DNA from: Mallotus nudiflorus
Lineage: Eukaryota > Streptophyta > Magnoliopsida > Malpighiales > Euphorbiaceae
Assembly (NCBI GenBank): GCA_947683625.1
Contig: CANTUR010000044.1
Span: 372,001-436,000, forward strand
Reading direction: 5' to 3'
DNA length: 64,000 nt
How positions within the stretch are numbered: the stretch's first letter is position 1; every line of letters starts with the position of its first letter. Both the position numbers and the translations under genes were made by a program. A model generated the notes under the pieces. That model ran no database searches and was not told where the DNA came from. It saw nothing but the letters and a program-made list of their open reading frames with translations. Positions 23,051-32,959 of the stretch are shown in pieces.

Positions 23051-23092
<42 letters not shown>
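23051..23092. repeat. (TA)n tract at the right edge of the viral locus
   Basis: About 20 TA units lie directly between the end of the second viral 240-bp unit and the MULE A sequence. It marks the integration junction. Confidence 0.95.
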
Positions 23093-23094
<2 letters not shown>

Positions 23095-23117
23095 CAAAAA
23101 GATAATAGTCTTAAAGG

Positions 23118-25268
23118 CTAATGTTGCATGTCAATTGGTGCATTGCTACTTTGAGACCCTTGAGTAACACTTGATGTAGTTCCAACACTTATGCTTCCTT
23201 TATTTTTCATTTGCCCTATTTTTGTTTGAGTATTAGCTTGTAAATGATTGCTTGTTATCACTGGACATCCATCCCATGTGAGGCATGGTGCTCTAAGTCT
23301 CCCATAAGCAAGATTTCCTTTATAAGTCACTGAAGGTTTATTTTCACTAACCTTCACTGGGATCTCTCTAAAAAAAACTCAACATTTGTTTACTTAATCT
23401 ATCCATAAACATATAAGTGCTAGCAAAAAAAAATTCAGCAAAATTAAATTTTGGAATCCAATTTATAGATTTGCAAAAAAAAAATTAAATAAATAAAAAC
23501 AATACCAGTCCTAAATTAAACTTACATTCAGAGTTTCTTGTCCTTCATTCAATACATACTACATGCTAGTTTGTCAAGTTTTTGTTTTTTTATTGGTGCC
23601 TTTGCTTTGGAAACCAAATTTATAGTTTTTACTGTTTTTCTCAAATCAATGTCAACGTATATGGACTCAGCAAAAGGTACCTTTAGTTCATAAGGTAAAT
23701 AAACCATCAAAAGGACATGTTTTTAATAATATGATTACAATATAAAATCAAAGACATACCTGACATTATGAGTGCATGAAACTTGAATTGGCATATTTAT
23801 AATGTTCACATTTTGCTATGATGTTTCAAAATGAGTTCCTGAACCTGCCATACTCTTGCAGCCAACTTTATTGCAATCGTATTAAAGACATTTGCTGCAT
23901 TTGATATAAGTCCCTTTCCTTGATAATTTTCCACTTTTTTAAGACTCATCACCTTTAAGGCTTCCCTTGAGTAACACTTAATGTAGTTCCAACACCTTTA
24001 AGGCCTACCACATTTTTTCTTGAAGTCTAATGACTCAAGGTGAGGCATTCCTATTCTAGTCCATAGAGTATCATTCCTAATTAGTTGCATCACATAGTAA
24101 TATGTCTTTAAAAACCTGTCCTTTTTCTACTAATCATTGCAAGCCTCTTCTTGGTTTAATTTTTATGATATATAGTAATATTCCCATGAGGACATGGTAT
24201 GCCAGTTATGTCCCAAGCTCGACATGTGCAAATTTTCTTCTCTTTGTTAACCATATGAGTATACTTCCCTTCTTTTACCTTAAAACCTACCTCTTCATTC
24301 CATTGAACCTCATAATTGAAGACTTTTTCCATGTTCTTATCTAACTTACTTATGTAGTTTGGACTAATATTTGCCTACCAATTTGTTAACCAATTTTGCC
24401 TTTGATATATTCTAGTCATCATTGCTTTCCTAATTAACTTAAGCATATGCACAATATGCTTCTTCCTAGCATCTAATATAATAGAATTAAAGCATTCACA
24501 CATGTTCTTATAAACAACATCACACAATGTATCACTTTTCTGAAATGCCTTGCACCATGTATATGGAGGGTAGATAAGAAAATCATTAACACATCCTGTA
24601 ACCATTTTCTCTAATTCCTCCAAGTTATCTAAAAAACGTTCATTAAAACTTCTTTTTACAACCTTCCAAAATGCTTTCCTAAGTTCAATACCATTACATC
24701 TTTTCTACTACCTTCCATAAATATGCATAATATACCACCTATGCTTTACAAAGGGCAATTCATCTTTTACAGATGGCAAGAGACCTTATAAAAAGCATAA
24801 TATTAGTTAATTAAACATATCAAATCTTAAATTATAAAAGCATTGGATTTATATTAAAAAAATAATAAATAATAACAAAAATGGTTACCTTTTACATATT
24901 TGTCACTATAACTAAGCCAGCTCCATTAGTTATGCCTAAATATGATTTTAGTAACTTCAAAAACCAAGTCCAACTGTCTTTATTTTCAATTCTATTAATT
25001 GCCCATGTAAATGGAAACTGTTGACTATTTCCATCTCTACCAATTGCAGTGAGAAGTTATCCACCATAATGTATTTGTAAAAAGCAACTATCCATGCCAA
25101 TGATAGGCTTATATCCCTCTTTCCATCCTTTTTTAAGAGACTCAAAGCATAGATATAATCTTCCAAACTATTAAGTACCCATTCGAGGTTGAACTACAAT
25201 AATAGTGCTCATATTTAAAGTTCTCAAATCCTTAACATATTCAAATAACTGAGCATATTGCTCAATAT
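23118..25268 (-). pseudogene. MULE A transposase, C-terminal half (catalytic core, SWIM finger, zinc knuckle)
   Basis: On the minus strand the segment begins NYIEQYAQLFEYVKDLR directly at the Gypsy insertion site and continues with the MULE catalytic block GYKPIIGMDSCFLQIHYGG, LLTAIGRDGNSQQFPFTWAI and GAGLVIVTNM. The first active-site Asp (GMD) is present. The second, usually SD before QKG, is Asn, and a stop follows. Then come FNERF and CKAFQKSDTLCDVVYKNMCE (24623-24375, open for 82 codons), and DITGIPCPHGNI near 24220 for the SWIM zinc finger. KLSRKG starts a degraded zinc knuckle near 23930. A 79-codon tail at 23357-23118 has a Ser/Thr-rich end. Confidence 0.88.
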
Positions 25269-25273
25269 AGTTT

Positions 25274-27077
25274 TGTGAGCGACTGTTAACTTTTGTTGTT
25301 ATGGTTTTTTATTACTTTGTTAGACAGTGTAGCGGGTCTTTCCATTTTTGAGGGACATGGTAACTTTACCAAATAGGCATAAGTGATTGGTCTTGGGGGG
25401 ACGAGACACTTCTGATTTTATGGAGTCGCCACTTGATTTTTAGAAAATCAGGAAAAGAAAAGGATAACATTGGGTCACTCAGCGAGTATTATCCCTAACA
25501 GAGATTTTTGGGTTCAGGAGATCTCATATACTTTTTAACTATTTCTCATTACACAATATTCGATGTACAGTTACCACAATACCCTAGTTTCGATAATGAT
25601 AGTTTATATAGCATTCACACAGTACATCAGATAGTATAAGAAAATAAAGCTGAAAAATTTATTACATCACTTTCCTGATAAAATACATATGAAAAGGAAA
25701 AGATTGTGGAAAATTAAATCTAATATGGTTGATCTACAAGGACAACACGATCATTACATGGCTTGCTCGATGAATGATAGGGCAATCATGTGTGCAGTAA
25801 TTATTTATGCTATGATTATGAATGATGATAATATAAAGGAGGCATGAGGTCATCATTGGACTGAGAGCATGATGACTCTATTTTGGGACATGAACTTTTC
25901 AAATTATTGATATTTATGATGTGATTTCATGATTTCGAAAATAGAGGATGCAAAATGATGATATGAAATGAGCATAATAAAGCATATATTATTCACATAA
26001 CATGTAAGATTGCCAGTCTCATCACACAAGCACAACAGTATTCCCAAATGCTAGTGACAGTAAAATAAAATATAATGTGGTAAAATAAAGATGCTAAAAT
26101 AGTTGTGTGGTCCTCAGACTTGACGAAGCTTGTATAGGTTTTGAAGCTTTAGCTTCGAGAGATTATTAAGCTTCCCTTGTCGAGAGGTGCAAAATGATAG
26201 CAGAATGATGCTAGATTGTATACCTTTGAAGCATGCTTTGAAAAATATGAGGCTCATTTTGGTGGAAAAGCGATCTAACAACCTAAGGGAAAGGCTATGG
26301 GAGAGCAAAAACTATACAGAGAGGGATTTCCCACGCCTTCGATTGGATAAACTTTTTAGTGTGTGTGTGTCTTCACGTACTTCCCCCTCCAAATTGGGGT
26401 GTAGAGGGGCTTATTTATAGAAAAAAATGTGTAGAATGGAGTGGCGTAGGCATAGTCAAGTGCATAGAAGTGCATTTTTGTGTGTGGCCATGCCAAATGT
26501 GCGGGGCCATGCACAATGTGTGCGTGTACATTTTCACGTGCACTTTGACACTCTATGCACTCTTTCTAGGTTATACGCGTGCTATTTTAAGGTTGGTCCC
26601 TAGGGTCTTTCGGCATTTTAAACATGTTTCCTGAGTCCGTTTTGCCAAATTTGACTTCAATTTTAGCATATGACACCTATGGTTGTTTATACACACTTCT
26701 GAGCAATATGCATTGATACTTCGGTTGTGTTGGATTATTTTAGGACCACTTTTGGAGGTTTTGGAGCCCTCTGAATGTGTTTCTGAAGTCTATTTTTTCA
26801 AAATCAATTTCCATTTTGTACAAAGCCTCAAATTCGGGTCCCAATCTCATGAAATATGCATTGGCCTAATAAACTAAGTATTCTAAGAGGATTTTTCTTA
26901 AAAAAAACCTTTCATTGTTTTGAAAATTTGCATTTTGTAAGCTTAGAGCACAACTTAATGGCTCAATGATCAATTTTGCACACTTCAAAGGTATTATGAA
27001 TGAGCAGACTCTAGTCATCTCGGGGATTCATTTCATCATTAGACCTTTTTAGGGATAGTCAAATTTGAGGTCTAACA
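25274..27077 (-). repeat. 3' LTR of the Tat element
   Basis: It aligns with 40391-42237 and 60830-62702 over its full length. On the coding strand it starts TGTTAGACCTCAAATTTG and ends GCTCACA. A TATA box, CTATAAATAA, lies at 26420-26411 on the minus strand. Relative to both other LTRs it lacks about 40 bp near 26981. There the short repeat ttgcacac occurs once here but on both sides of the extra sequence in the others. Confidence 0.92.
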
Positions 27078-27337
27078 GTTGCCCCCACTTCACATGTGTT
27101 GCATAGCCACCTAGCGCTAGTGTTAATACATATAAAGCAAAATGCAAAGATGGAAAAAATTTTTTGGTAGGGAAAGAGGTACTTACGTATGGGTTATCTC
27201 TAGATGTCTTATCAAGATTTGACTGCTATTGTTATGTTTTATTTGTTGTTGTTGTTTTGTGACTTGGTTATTGCACAAGGTGCTATTTGGGACATATGCA
27301 AGCTTATGATTCATACAAAGTGCATATACGATTTATG
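27078..27337 (-). other. polypurine tract and last part of the Tat 3' UTR
   Basis: On the coding strand GTGAAGTGGGGGCAAC (27093-27078) ends directly at the 3' LTR. This is the place and composition of a polypurine tract that primes plus-strand synthesis. The second copy has a related AAGTAAGGGGGCAC at the same place. The rest of the interval holds no gene. Confidence 0.65.
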
Positions 27338-27960
27338 TGACTATAACCTTCTTAAGTGTCACACAAATGAAGATGCTATTAAGCAAAATGCGGATGTGAC
27401 TATAACCTTCTTAGGTATTGCACAAATGAACATGTGACTATAACCTTTTTAGGTGTTATGCGAATGAACATGCGACTATAACCTTCTTAGGTGTCACACA
27501 AATGAACATGCGACTATAACCTTCTTAGGTGTCATGCAAATGAACATATGACTATAACCTTCTTAAGTGTCACATAAATGAAGATGCTATTAAGCAAAAA
27601 GAGATGCACCTATAACCTTTCTAGGTGTTGCACAAATGAACTTACTACTAAGAATATATGGATGTGACTATAACCTTTCTTGGTGTCATGTAAATGAAGA
27701 AGCTACTAAGCAAAAAGAGATGCGACTATAACCTTTCTTAGGTGTCACATGAATGAACATGTAACTATTACATTCTTAGGTGTCACACAAATGAACATGT
27801 GACTATAACCTTTTTAGGTGTCACACAAATGAACATGCAACTATAACCTTCTTAGGTGTTATGCAAATGAACATATGACTATAACCTTCTTAGGTATTAC
27901 GCAAAATGATCATGCAATTATTACCTTCTTAAGTTTCATGCAAAATGAGAATGTTACTAA
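27338..27960. repeat. tandem array, unit about 38 bp, in the Tat 3' UTR
   Basis: About fifteen imperfect units share the core gactataaccttcttaggt, followed by gtcacacaaatgaacatg. The spacing between cores is mostly 37-39 bp, not a multiple of three, and no frame is kept, so the array is non-coding. The same array occurs at 62958-63436 in the second element. Tat elements are known to carry fast-changing tandem repeats in the 3' UTR that can seed satellites. Confidence 0.92.
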
Positions 27961-28275
27961 GCAAAAAGAGAATGCTCCTAAGTAGTGTGGATGCTCCTAA
28001 GCAATGTGAGGATGTTTCTAAGTGATGAAAGTGCTTTTAAGTAATGAGAAGATGCTTCTAAGTAGTGCGAGTGCTTCTAAGCAAAAAAAAAAGAGTGCTT
28101 CTAAGCAATGTGAGGGTGCTTTTAAGTGGTGTGAGAGTGCTCCTAAGCAATGTGGGAGTGCTCCTAAGCGATGTAAAGATGCTTCTGAGCAATGAATGAG
28201 GTAGTAGTGGTGATGCAATAATGATGCAGTAATGATATAATGATGATGCAATGATGATGTAGTAGTGATGTAGAG
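27961..28275. repeat. second tandem array (about 21-bp units) and ATG-rich triplet tract
   Basis: Units of about 21 bp with core tgctcctaagcaatgtgag run from 27961 to about 28195. They are followed by a gatgatgcaatgatg-type tract to 28275. The minus-strand ORF through it (28284-28018) is a translation of the repeat (GALPHCL, GALSHHL and similar). I do not count it as a gene, although 21 bp keeps the frame. The same succession occurs at 63437-63785. Confidence 0.9.
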
Positions 28276-28544
28276 ATTTGTCATGTTGAGGTTTTTATTT
28301 GATGATTTATAGTAAGATATCCTTATAATGAATTTTTCTTGCTCTTATTCTTTTGTAAGATGTTGAGTTTACTGAAGAAAGCGATGTGCGTGCAGTGTTT
28401 TTAGATAGATGGAGTCCACATCAGTGTACTTTTGCATGAGTTTAGTGCAGATCTTATGTTCAAATGGAAGTTTAGGACTATAGAGGTGAGTGTGCAAAGT
28501 CTCGAAGTGCGAGTAAAACCATAGAAGAGTGCATGGAAGGCGGA

Positions 28545-28645
28545 AGTGCACATGATTGTGCATGGGGGCATGATCACACACTTGTGTGCATGGTCACGCA
28601 CCTAGCATGTGGTCATGTGCTTCCCCCCTCTGGGCTTATTTAAAT
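28545..28645 (+). promoter_or_regulatory. putative promoter of the antisense PMD gene
   Basis: A block rich in CATG, CACGCAC and TGTGTGC words (28545-28615) is followed by cttcccccctctgg and ttatttaaatagata (28636-28650), about 150 bp before the PMD start. The LTRs carry a similar CATG/CACGCAC-rich block before their TATA box, in the opposite orientation. This suggests a promoter of related design. It is an inference from composition and position, not from a verified transcript. Confidence 0.4.
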
Positions 28646-28792
28646 AGATATTTTCAAAGGTTTTAAGAGGCTTCATCCGGACTTTTTTGAGTTTTTTTTG
28701 AGTTTTTTCTGACTTTTCTTGACATTTTTCATGTTTTGGGTGCTATCTGCTATGTTTTGCTTATGTACTTCCATTTTCTTCCACATAAAATG

Positions 28793-31700
28793 GAATTTCC
28801 CAACATTATTGAGGGTTTAGAGGACATTTTTATTGATGTTGATGTTGATCTTAAGGGTGACTATGCAAAGGCTACTGGAGCTGGGACGTCCATAGTAGGG
28901 ACTAGCACATCTGGTGCTCAGAGTTCTCAGCCATCCAGGCTTTCTCGAGGAGCTTAAAGACTCATGCTTGGGAGCATCATCATTGCGAGGTAGGTCCTTC
29001 TTTGCCCTTATTTTTTGGAGCTTGTTCATCGACTATTTTGCTATTTATTTTGATGTATGAGGTTATTGTAGTTGTAGCTCTCGCTGTAACTATCTATCTA
29101 GCTTTATTATAGATGTTTATGCCTCTTGCTTTATTTTCTTTTTATGATTATCTGCTTGTTGTGATGCTTTTCTTTTTATCCTTTATTATTTAGATCTCGT
29201 TGAGTGATAGAGAGAGATGTGTTAGTATTTAGTAGCTGTGCAAATGTTTAATAGTGTACCTATTATTTGTAGCCTTGTAGGTATGCCACTGTGCTCCCTA
29301 GTTGTTTCAATAGGGGTCAACGTGTACTATCAGGGTCTCCCGATGTGTATGAAGCAGATGGTTGTCAAGAAGGGTTTTGATGGGGTGATTGCTACATTGT
29401 CTTATGAATAGTATATGTCGAGTTGGATTGCCATGTATGCATTGATAGAGTGGTGGATGGACATGATGCATAATTTCCATTTACATGTCGGGGAGATGAC
29501 TATTACCACATTGGATTTTGTCGTTATCTCGAGCTTGAGCTTTTCTGGAGAGCCCATTCCTTTCAGTAATGAGGAGTGTTCCACTTCTGTGGCAAGGAGG
29601 CATCTCATAAGGTATTTGCTCTAGGTAGTCACTCTTATAAAGTCTGGTTGCTTGTATTTCACTCGATACACGAAGTTTGTTTCTTATATGTGGGCTTTGC
29701 ATGATGATGGCCTTATTTCAGTAGAGCAGCTAGCTCACTATTTTTTATTTTATTTATTGAGTGTTGTTATCTTCTTGAACCCTTCGAGTACATATTATTT
29801 ACGATTGCTGCACATCTTGATAGATCTGGATGGCTTGCCAGGCTATTGTTGGGGCACTGCTGCCTTTGCTCATATGTACTCAGGACTTGACGCATCATGT
29901 CGAGGTGGCTTGAGGATCTATGGATGCTTGTTCATGCTGGACATGAGTAGGATTTTTATTGTCTATTCTTTTGCTTTTGGGTTTGTTATTTTTTACCCTC
30001 TGATTTTGACAGATTTGGGCATATGAGTTCGGGATTCCCCTTATCCATCCATCAAGCATTTCCAAAATGATGGCTTCCCTTGTTATTCTCACTGGATCAA
30101 GAAGACTACTAATTTGATTAAGGATTACATGGTAGCTCGGGATCATATGGGGAAGCTATCCCTTGATCAGGTAAGTCTGATTCTTACTGTGTTGGTTGTT
30201 TCTTTTTTAGGGATCTTTTGTTTATTCTTACCCTTTGAGAAAATTTTTCTTTGCTGGTGGGTGGCAAGGTCTCACTGGATGGCATAGATGGTGGTTGTAT
30301 GACAGCTGACAAAGATACGAGTGTTGCTCTCTAGCCTCATCGACAGGGTGTGGTATTTGGGTGAGTGAGTCCATCATTGGTGGGATGGCCTATACATCAG
30401 GAGAATTCTTGTCCCTCCCCCTAGGGACATGTTATGGGGTCATAAGCTCTGCGGTGATGATCTCGCTGCTGTTATGATAGGATTCCCCTCTAAGAGCCTC
30501 TTAGAGAGTGTAGGTTTACCTTATGTTAATGCATTGATCCCTCAGCTGATTGATGTCGTAGTTAGTGGGATGTTATGGAGCAGCTAACACATCAAGTTCA
30601 AAGAATTCAACATGATGAAGATAAGCATGATCAAGAAGGCAAAGATCAAGTTCAAGAGGTTTTGAGTCCAATCAGCATGCCTCAAAGACCTATAACAAGG
30701 TCTCAATCTAAGAAGCTTCAAGAAGCCTTAATCCATCATCTATAAGGCTTAGTGAACTTAGCTAGTGAAAGTTTACAAGGACATCAAAGCTTTGTGCCAA
30801 GTGCAGCTCAAGTTCAATACAACTTAATTCAAGTCCAAGTTATTAATGGGTTTAATTAAGTATATAATGGGCCTTATTTGTTATGGCCTGGCCAAATATG
30901 CATGGGAGAGTTATTTAAGCATTGTTATTTAGGTTTAATTATGTTAAATAAGGGCTGGACGAATTTGTTATTTTAAAAGTCCATTAATTATTCTTAAAAT
31001 AGGAAGTATGTCAAAATTCCTATTTGAGGTATAATTAGATTAATTTCCTATTTTTGTGATTAGGGTTATTAGTTTTCCTTACTCGCTAAGGAAAACCTTG
31101 TAAAGGCTATATATATATGCCTTGGACAAATTTTATTATTCAGAATTGAAGTTTTAAAACCTAAAGGTTGTTTTGCTTTTATCTTTGTGTTCTTGTGTAG
31201 AATACATGCTTTAAGGAACATTCAAGTAGATTGATCATCTTCTTATGGAGTGTTTTGAAATTGGAGTTTAGAAATGAGTTTTTCTTTATTTTAATTCTTT
31301 GATCATCTAAGTAATCTGATTTCTAACCATTCTTAGGGGTTGTTGCTGAACTGACTATTGGGGTTTTCAAGTTAATGCTTCGGGGGTTCGAATACATAAA
31401 GGGGTTCTCATGCTTATTCTTGGAGGTTCCGTATCATGGGACCTTTCCTTCACCTCTACCTTCTCAAGCAGATGCATCTTGTACCTCGGGTTTGAGGGTA
31501 AGGCCATCATGTAGATCGTCGAGCTTCTTTTAATCCGGTAAGCATTTATTCTTATTTTGGTGCAAGCATGTAGTAAACTTTATTAGTAATAAACTAGAAT
31601 TGACATGAGTTATGAGAACTTATCTATAGAGATGCCGGAGGGGATTTAGATCTCATTTTAGGGAGGATGAGGGCACAATCCATACCGAGTTGACTGCTCA

Positions 31701-32182
31701 TGCCAGTGGTGTGGCTTCTAGTAGCACTATCCTTGGGGATTTGATGATTCAGCCATATTTGTCTTTGCTTGGGATGGATATTCTTGGTAGAGCAGTGAGC
31801 TTTGATATGCCTAGAACTAGCTTTCCTTAGTCGGGTGTTGATCATGTTGATGCTACCCATGTTCATGTTCTCCTTTTATTCTTGCTTGTGTTTCATTTAT
31901 TTAGTGAGTGGTGGTTGACTTATTTGCTTGCTTTTGTAGATTCCTATCTTCTCTTGTCAGTACTGGTATACTGTTACAGGGAGTGCACAACAGTGCTTTT
32001 TGGAGTTTGCTACCACTCAAAGGGTATGCCTTCTTTATTATACCTATTTCTTTTATACACATGTTTTATGTATAAGTGTATGATATACAATGTGTAATGT
32101 AGGTTGAGCACCATCTTGCTAGTTATGAATGGGAGCAGGAGCATTCAGCTTATCATGACTGCATCAATAAGTTAGAGTCATA
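28793..32182 (+). pseudogene. plant mobile domain (PMD) gene, antisense cargo of the Tat element, introns retained
   Basis: ATG 28793 begins EFPNIIEGLEDIFIDVDVD with an acidic, then Ser-rich N-terminus. Later exons show MSSWIAMYALIEWWMD, NFHLHVGEMTITTLDFVVIS, GEPIPF, YLLRLLHI-like and DGLPGYCWGTAAFAHMYSGL, which are the PMD signature. Intron borders look genuine: CAG/GTAAGT at 30169, AAG/GTATGC near 32022, then TGTAG/GTTGAGCACC. The last exon reads EHHLASYEWEQEHSAYHD and stops at 32182. Host PMD proteins (MAIN, MAIL1) are nuclear silencing factors, and Gypsy elements are known to have captured PMD. Stops at 29409 and 29622 and an LTR insertion at 30.6-31.5 kb break this copy. Confidence 0.78.
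30586..31560 (+). mobile_element. 3' end plus LTR of another retrotransposon inserted in the PMD gene
   Basis: Coding similarity to PMD stops near 30585 and a new open stretch begins. It contains LSPISMPQRPITRSQSKKLQ, the usual last residues of some plant Gypsy polyproteins. An LTR-like sequence follows, with TATA box (ctatatatatatgcc, about 31109) and the stretch tggacaaattttattattcag. PMD exon-like sequence resumes after about 31620. I could not define a target duplication, so the edges are approximate. Confidence 0.55.
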
Positions 32183-32489
32183 ACTATCATCCCTTATGAT
32201 GAATGGTAATGAGTCAGGATTTGATGAGGGGGATGCTTGAGCAGGATCATTGCTTGTTTTTTATGGTAGCCATAACTAATGTAGTTGTTTTAGGAGCTAG
32301 GTGTAGGACGTTTGGTCTATGGTTTGCTTTATTGTATCATTTTCCTGAGGTTATGGACTTTGGGTGTTATATTTGGGCATTTGTTTTGCATGTTGTATGA
32401 TGCTTGTATGATGATGACTGTATATGCTTTATATTGTGTATCATTGATTATGATGTTTGCCATTACTATCTTGTGCCTTTTTTCCCTTT

Positions 32490-32610
32490 TTTGCCTAAGG
32501 TGTCTCCTTTTGGAGCTTTTAACACTTAGTTGGGTTTTCTTTTTCTTCCTTTTTTTTGCCTAGAATGTCTCCTTTTGGAGCTTTTCACACCTAACTAGGC
32601 TTTTTTTTTG
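32490..32610. repeat. direct duplication of a 50-60 bp unit
   Basis: Two units share gtctccttttggagcttttmacac, once after gcctaagg (about 32497) and once after gcctagaa (about 32558), each ending in a T-run. It lies between the convergent PMD gene and the integrase end. The palindromic tccttttgga occurs in both. It may be part of the gag-pol 3' UTR. Confidence 0.7.
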
Positions 32611-32959
32611 CTATACTATAATGGCTGATCTCAAGGAGTGAGCTTAAAGAGAATGGTAAGAACCATGGTTATTAATGAAAGAAGATGCAGAGCATGCTTG
32701 ATGCAATTCATGAAGATAAAATGTGTTGCAACTTTCAAAGACATTTTGCATAAATTGGCAATCATTCTCATTTCACTATAATCATTTATGAAAAGCACAA
32801 GTGCATTCATATAAATTTTGAATTTGAGGTTACCCCTATCCTTAACTAGCCTTCTTAGGTTTTCTAGTTAAGTATTTTCTCTCTTTCCCTAATTTTTGCC
32901 TGAGTGAGAAATCCCTAACTTTTTCCTGAGCTGCCATTGTTAGGTTTTCAACTCAGCAG

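Larger units (their letters stand above)
10361..23092. mobile_element. endogenous caulimovirid (plant pararetrovirus) locus, rearranged partial copies in both orientations
   Basis: The locus contains caulimovirid movement protein (30K type), coat protein with CCHC finger, reverse transcriptase and RNase H, but in scrambled order. On the minus strand there are two movement-protein segments, parts of three coat-protein segments, one RNase H fragment and two copies of the region after RNase H. The only RT-RNase H module reads on the plus strand. I saw no protease motif in any copy. The single-polyprotein layout fits petuvirus or florendovirus relatives better than badnaviruses, though this is inferred from order only. 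The right end abuts a (TA)n tract, a setting reported for florendovirus-type integrations. Many stops show a long-inactive relic. Confidence 0.85.

Noticed and set aside
10361..23092. Possibility of a replication-competent virus copy
   Set aside because: No copy has a complete order, the protease was not found, the only RT is inverted and frameshifted, and every coding part has stops.
26187..26634. Overlapping plus-strand ORFs of 77 and 91 codons
   Set aside because: They lie in the LTR and are not conserved as frames in the other two LTRs.
27338..28275. Possible CRISPR-like array
   Set aside because: Units are contiguous and diverged, there are no unique spacers, and the setting is a plant retrotransposon 3' UTR.
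28018..28284. 88-codon minus-strand ORF with 7-residue repeats
   Set aside because: It is a translation of the 21-bp tandem array; the matching ORF at 63565-63792 has a different reading of the same repeat and no start conservation.
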